Below are positions 3,905 to 5,383 of a stretch of DNA of 5,383 nucleotides, piece after piece. The notes beneath the pieces are model-generated. The model was not told where the DNA came from and did not search any database. It saw nothing but the letters and a program-made list of their open reading frames with translations. Position 1 is the stretch's first letter, and every line of letters starts with the position of its first letter. The stretch covers positions 1-5,383 of the forward strand of contig PLCK01000044.1 of the NCBI GenBank assembly GCA_003134755.1, given 5' to 3'. The translations under genes and the position numbers were made by a program. The DNA comes from Actinomycetota bacterium (GTDB taxonomy: Bacteria; Actinomycetota; Actinomycetes; Acidothermales; Acidothermaceae).

Positions 3905-5383
3905 ATGGACCTCTCAACCTCTTCCGCTTCAACATCAGCCACCGCCCGCTGGGACGCGCGCCTCTGGGCCGCCCTCCTCGTCTTGTGCGGCGTCGTCTTC
4001 CTCGACGCATTGGACGTGTCGATGGTCGGGATGGCGCTGCCCTCGATCCGCAAAGACCTCGGCCTCACCACCAGCCAGCTCCAGTGGGTCGTATCCGGCT
4101 ACGTCCTCGGCTACGGCGGGTTCCTTCTTCTCGGCGGCCGAGCCGCCGACCTCCTTGGTCGCCGCCGCACCCTCTTGATCGCACTCAGCGTGTTCACCGT
4201 GGCGTCCGCTCTCGGCGGCCTGGTCAGCGACGGCTCGCTGCTGATCGCGGCCCGCTTCATCAAGGGTGCGAGCGCGGCGTTCACCGCACCTGCGGCGTTG
4301 TCGATCATCACGACCACGTTCCCCGAGGGTCCGGCCCGAAATCGAGCCCTCAGCATCTTCACGACCGTCGGCGCCAGCGGCTTCTCGTTCGGGCTCGTGC
4401 TCGGCGGGCTGCTCACCGAACTCGGCTGGCGCTGGACCTTCCTCGTCCCTGCGCCGCTCGCGGTCGCGCTTGTGATCCTCGGGCGCCGGGCGATACCGAC
4501 CGACCGCGGGGTGTCGGGCGGCCGCTCACAGTACGACGTCCCCGGTGCGCTCACTGTGAGCGCGGCCATGCTCCTGCTCGTGCGCACCGTCGTGACTGCT
4601 CCGACGTCGGGCTGGGGGTCGGCGTCCATCGTCGGTGGTTTCGTCGTAACAGCGGCACTGCTCGCGCTGTTCGTCGTCATCGAGCAGCGCTCGGCGCACC
4701 CGTTGGTGCGACTGGGAATTCTGCGTTCCGGAGCCCTGGTCCGCGCGAACATCGGCGGTGCCGCGATGTTCGGCTCCTACATCGGGTTCCAGTTCATCGG
4801 CACTCTGTACATGCAGCAGATTCTCGGGTGGTCGTCACTCACAACCGCTCTCGCGTTCTTGCCGGCGGGCCTCGTCGTCGTCCTCGGGTCGACTCGGATC
4901 GCACCCATCGTCAACCGCTTTGGGACGGCGCGGCTGATCGTGCTTGCGTTCGCTTCGCTCGTCGTCGGCTACCTGCTGTTCCTGCGGATCGGCGACCGAC
5001 CGGAGTACCTCGCGGTGATCCTGCCGACGATGCTCTTCCTCGGCGTCGGTTTCGCGCTCGGATTCCCGTCGTTGAACATCCAGGCGACTGCGGGCGTCCG
5101 CGATCACGAGCAGGGTCTCGCGTCGGGTCTGCTCAACACATCGTTCCAGTTGGGCGGCGCCGTCGGGCTCGCGGTCATCACAGCGGTGCTCATCAGCAAC
5201 ACGGGGGCTGGGGCAGGCGCACACTCAGTGCTCGCCGGCTACCGTCCAGGCCTTGCAGTCGCGGCCGCAATCGGTGCGCTCGGTCTGCTCGTGGCTGTGG
5301 GCGCGCTCGTCGCATGGCCCGCCCGCCGGGTGGCGTTGGCCGGCGGACCGGACGGCGCGACGGACCTGATCGTGCCCACCGGC
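3905..5383 (+). CDS. MFS transporter, DHA2 (14-helix, EmrB/QacA-like) drug:H+ antiporter (3' partial)
   Basis: An integral inner-membrane exporter, probably driven by the proton gradient, with a toxic compound or drug as likely substrate. The frame is open from the ATG at 3905 to the window edge (493 codons, no stop). This is near the full length of the family, so only a short cytoplasmic tail should be missing. Visible signatures are FLDALDVSMVGMALP in the first helix region (32-46, the acidic motif of DHA2 proteins), GGRAADLLGRRR (77-88, MFS motif A between helices 2 and 3), GASGFSFGLVLGGLLTE (156-172, motif C region) followed by WRWTF (175-179), and EQGLASGLLNTSFQLGG (402-418). Many hydrophobic segments fit 14 helices. 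The start is fixed by an in-frame TAG at 3893-3895 with no other start codon between; there is no Shine-Dalgarno sequence. Divergent from marR, the classical regulated efflux layout. Substrate cannot be predicted. Confidence 0.92.
   Translation, partial: MDLSTSSASTSATARWDARLWAALLVLCGVVFLDALDVSMVGMALPSIRKDLGLTTSQLQWVVSGYVLGYGGFLLLGGRAADLLGRRRTLLIALSVFTVASALGGLVSDGSLLIAARFIKGASAAFTAPAALSIITTTFPEGPARNRALSIFTTVGASGFSFGLVLGGLLTELGWRWTFLVPAPLAVALVILGRRAIPTDRGVSGGRSQYDVPGALTVSAAMLLLVRTVVTAPTSGWGSASIVGGFVVTAALLALFVVIEQRSAHPLVRLGILRSGALVRANIGGAAMFGSYIGFQFIGTLYMQQILGWSSLTTALAFLPAGLVVVLGSTRIAPIVNRFGTARLIVLAFASLVVGYLLFLRIGDRPEYLAVILPTMLFLGVGFALGFPSLNIQATAGVRDHEQGLASGLLNTSFQLGGAVGLAVITAVLISNTGAGAGAHSVLAGYRPGLAVAAAIGALGLLVAVGALVAWPARRVALAGGPDGATDLIVPTG

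Noticed and set aside
4111..4752. 213-codon minus-strand frame opposite the MFS gene
   Set aside because: Low-complexity Arg/Pro/Ser/Thr composition typical of an antisense shadow, with the sense strand fully explained by the transporter.
4835..5224. 129-codon minus-strand frame rich in Asp, Glu and Arg
   Set aside because: It is antisense to the transporter helices; hydrophobic codons read backwards give charged residues. No domain, ribosome binding site or codon-bias support was seen.

Overview
The window is GC-rich DNA, strongly biased to G/C at third codon positions on both strands. It suggests a Gram-positive actinobacterium (Actinomycetota). Three things point that way: a mycothiol-dependent enzyme family member (mycothiol is the low-molecular-weight thiol of Actinomycetota), a TIG/CWB2 cell-surface protein, and a MarR/DHA2-efflux pair of actinobacterial style. 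The exact lineage cannot be read from the sequence; Acidimicrobiia or a related deep branch is only a guess.

Layout. (1) Positions 1-1899, plus strand: the 3' part of a large surface-protein gene. It holds 3.8 tandem IPT/TIG immunoglobulin-like repeats with an 83-codon period, a run of 15 glycines, and three CWB2 cell-wall-binding repeats. The 5' end lies outside the window. (2) Positions 1923-3235, minus strand: three closely spaced genes converging on the surface-protein gene. In transcription order they are a 76-residue putative three-helix-bundle protein with an arginine tail, a DinB/maleylpyruvate-isomerase-family mycothiol-dependent enzyme, and a very acidic 76-residue protein of unknown function. 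(3) Positions 3373-3849, minus strand: a MarR-family regulator, 137 bp upstream of that group and on the same strand. (4) Positions 3905-5383, plus strand: a divergently transcribed MFS drug:H+ antiporter of the 14-helix DHA2 type. It is open to the end of the window with no stop codon. (5) A 55-bp intergenic region at 3850-3904 appears to carry both divergent promoters.

How the genes may work together. The marR-MFS pair has the classical arrangement of an autoregulated efflux system: a regulator that binds the shared promoter region and is released by a small molecule. Because the three minus-strand genes follow marR in the same direction, a thiol-dependent enzyme and an exporter could belong to one detoxification response. 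That is inference from layout only. The surface-protein gene is a separate transcription unit, with a small GC-rich hairpin between the converging ends.

No RNA genes, CRISPR arrays, insertion sequences, integrase sites or phage genes were seen, and no gene-free stretch exceeds 137 bp. I did not find convincing evidence of an undescribed multi-gene system. The least explained parts are the two 76-residue proteins flanking the mycothiol-dependent enzyme.
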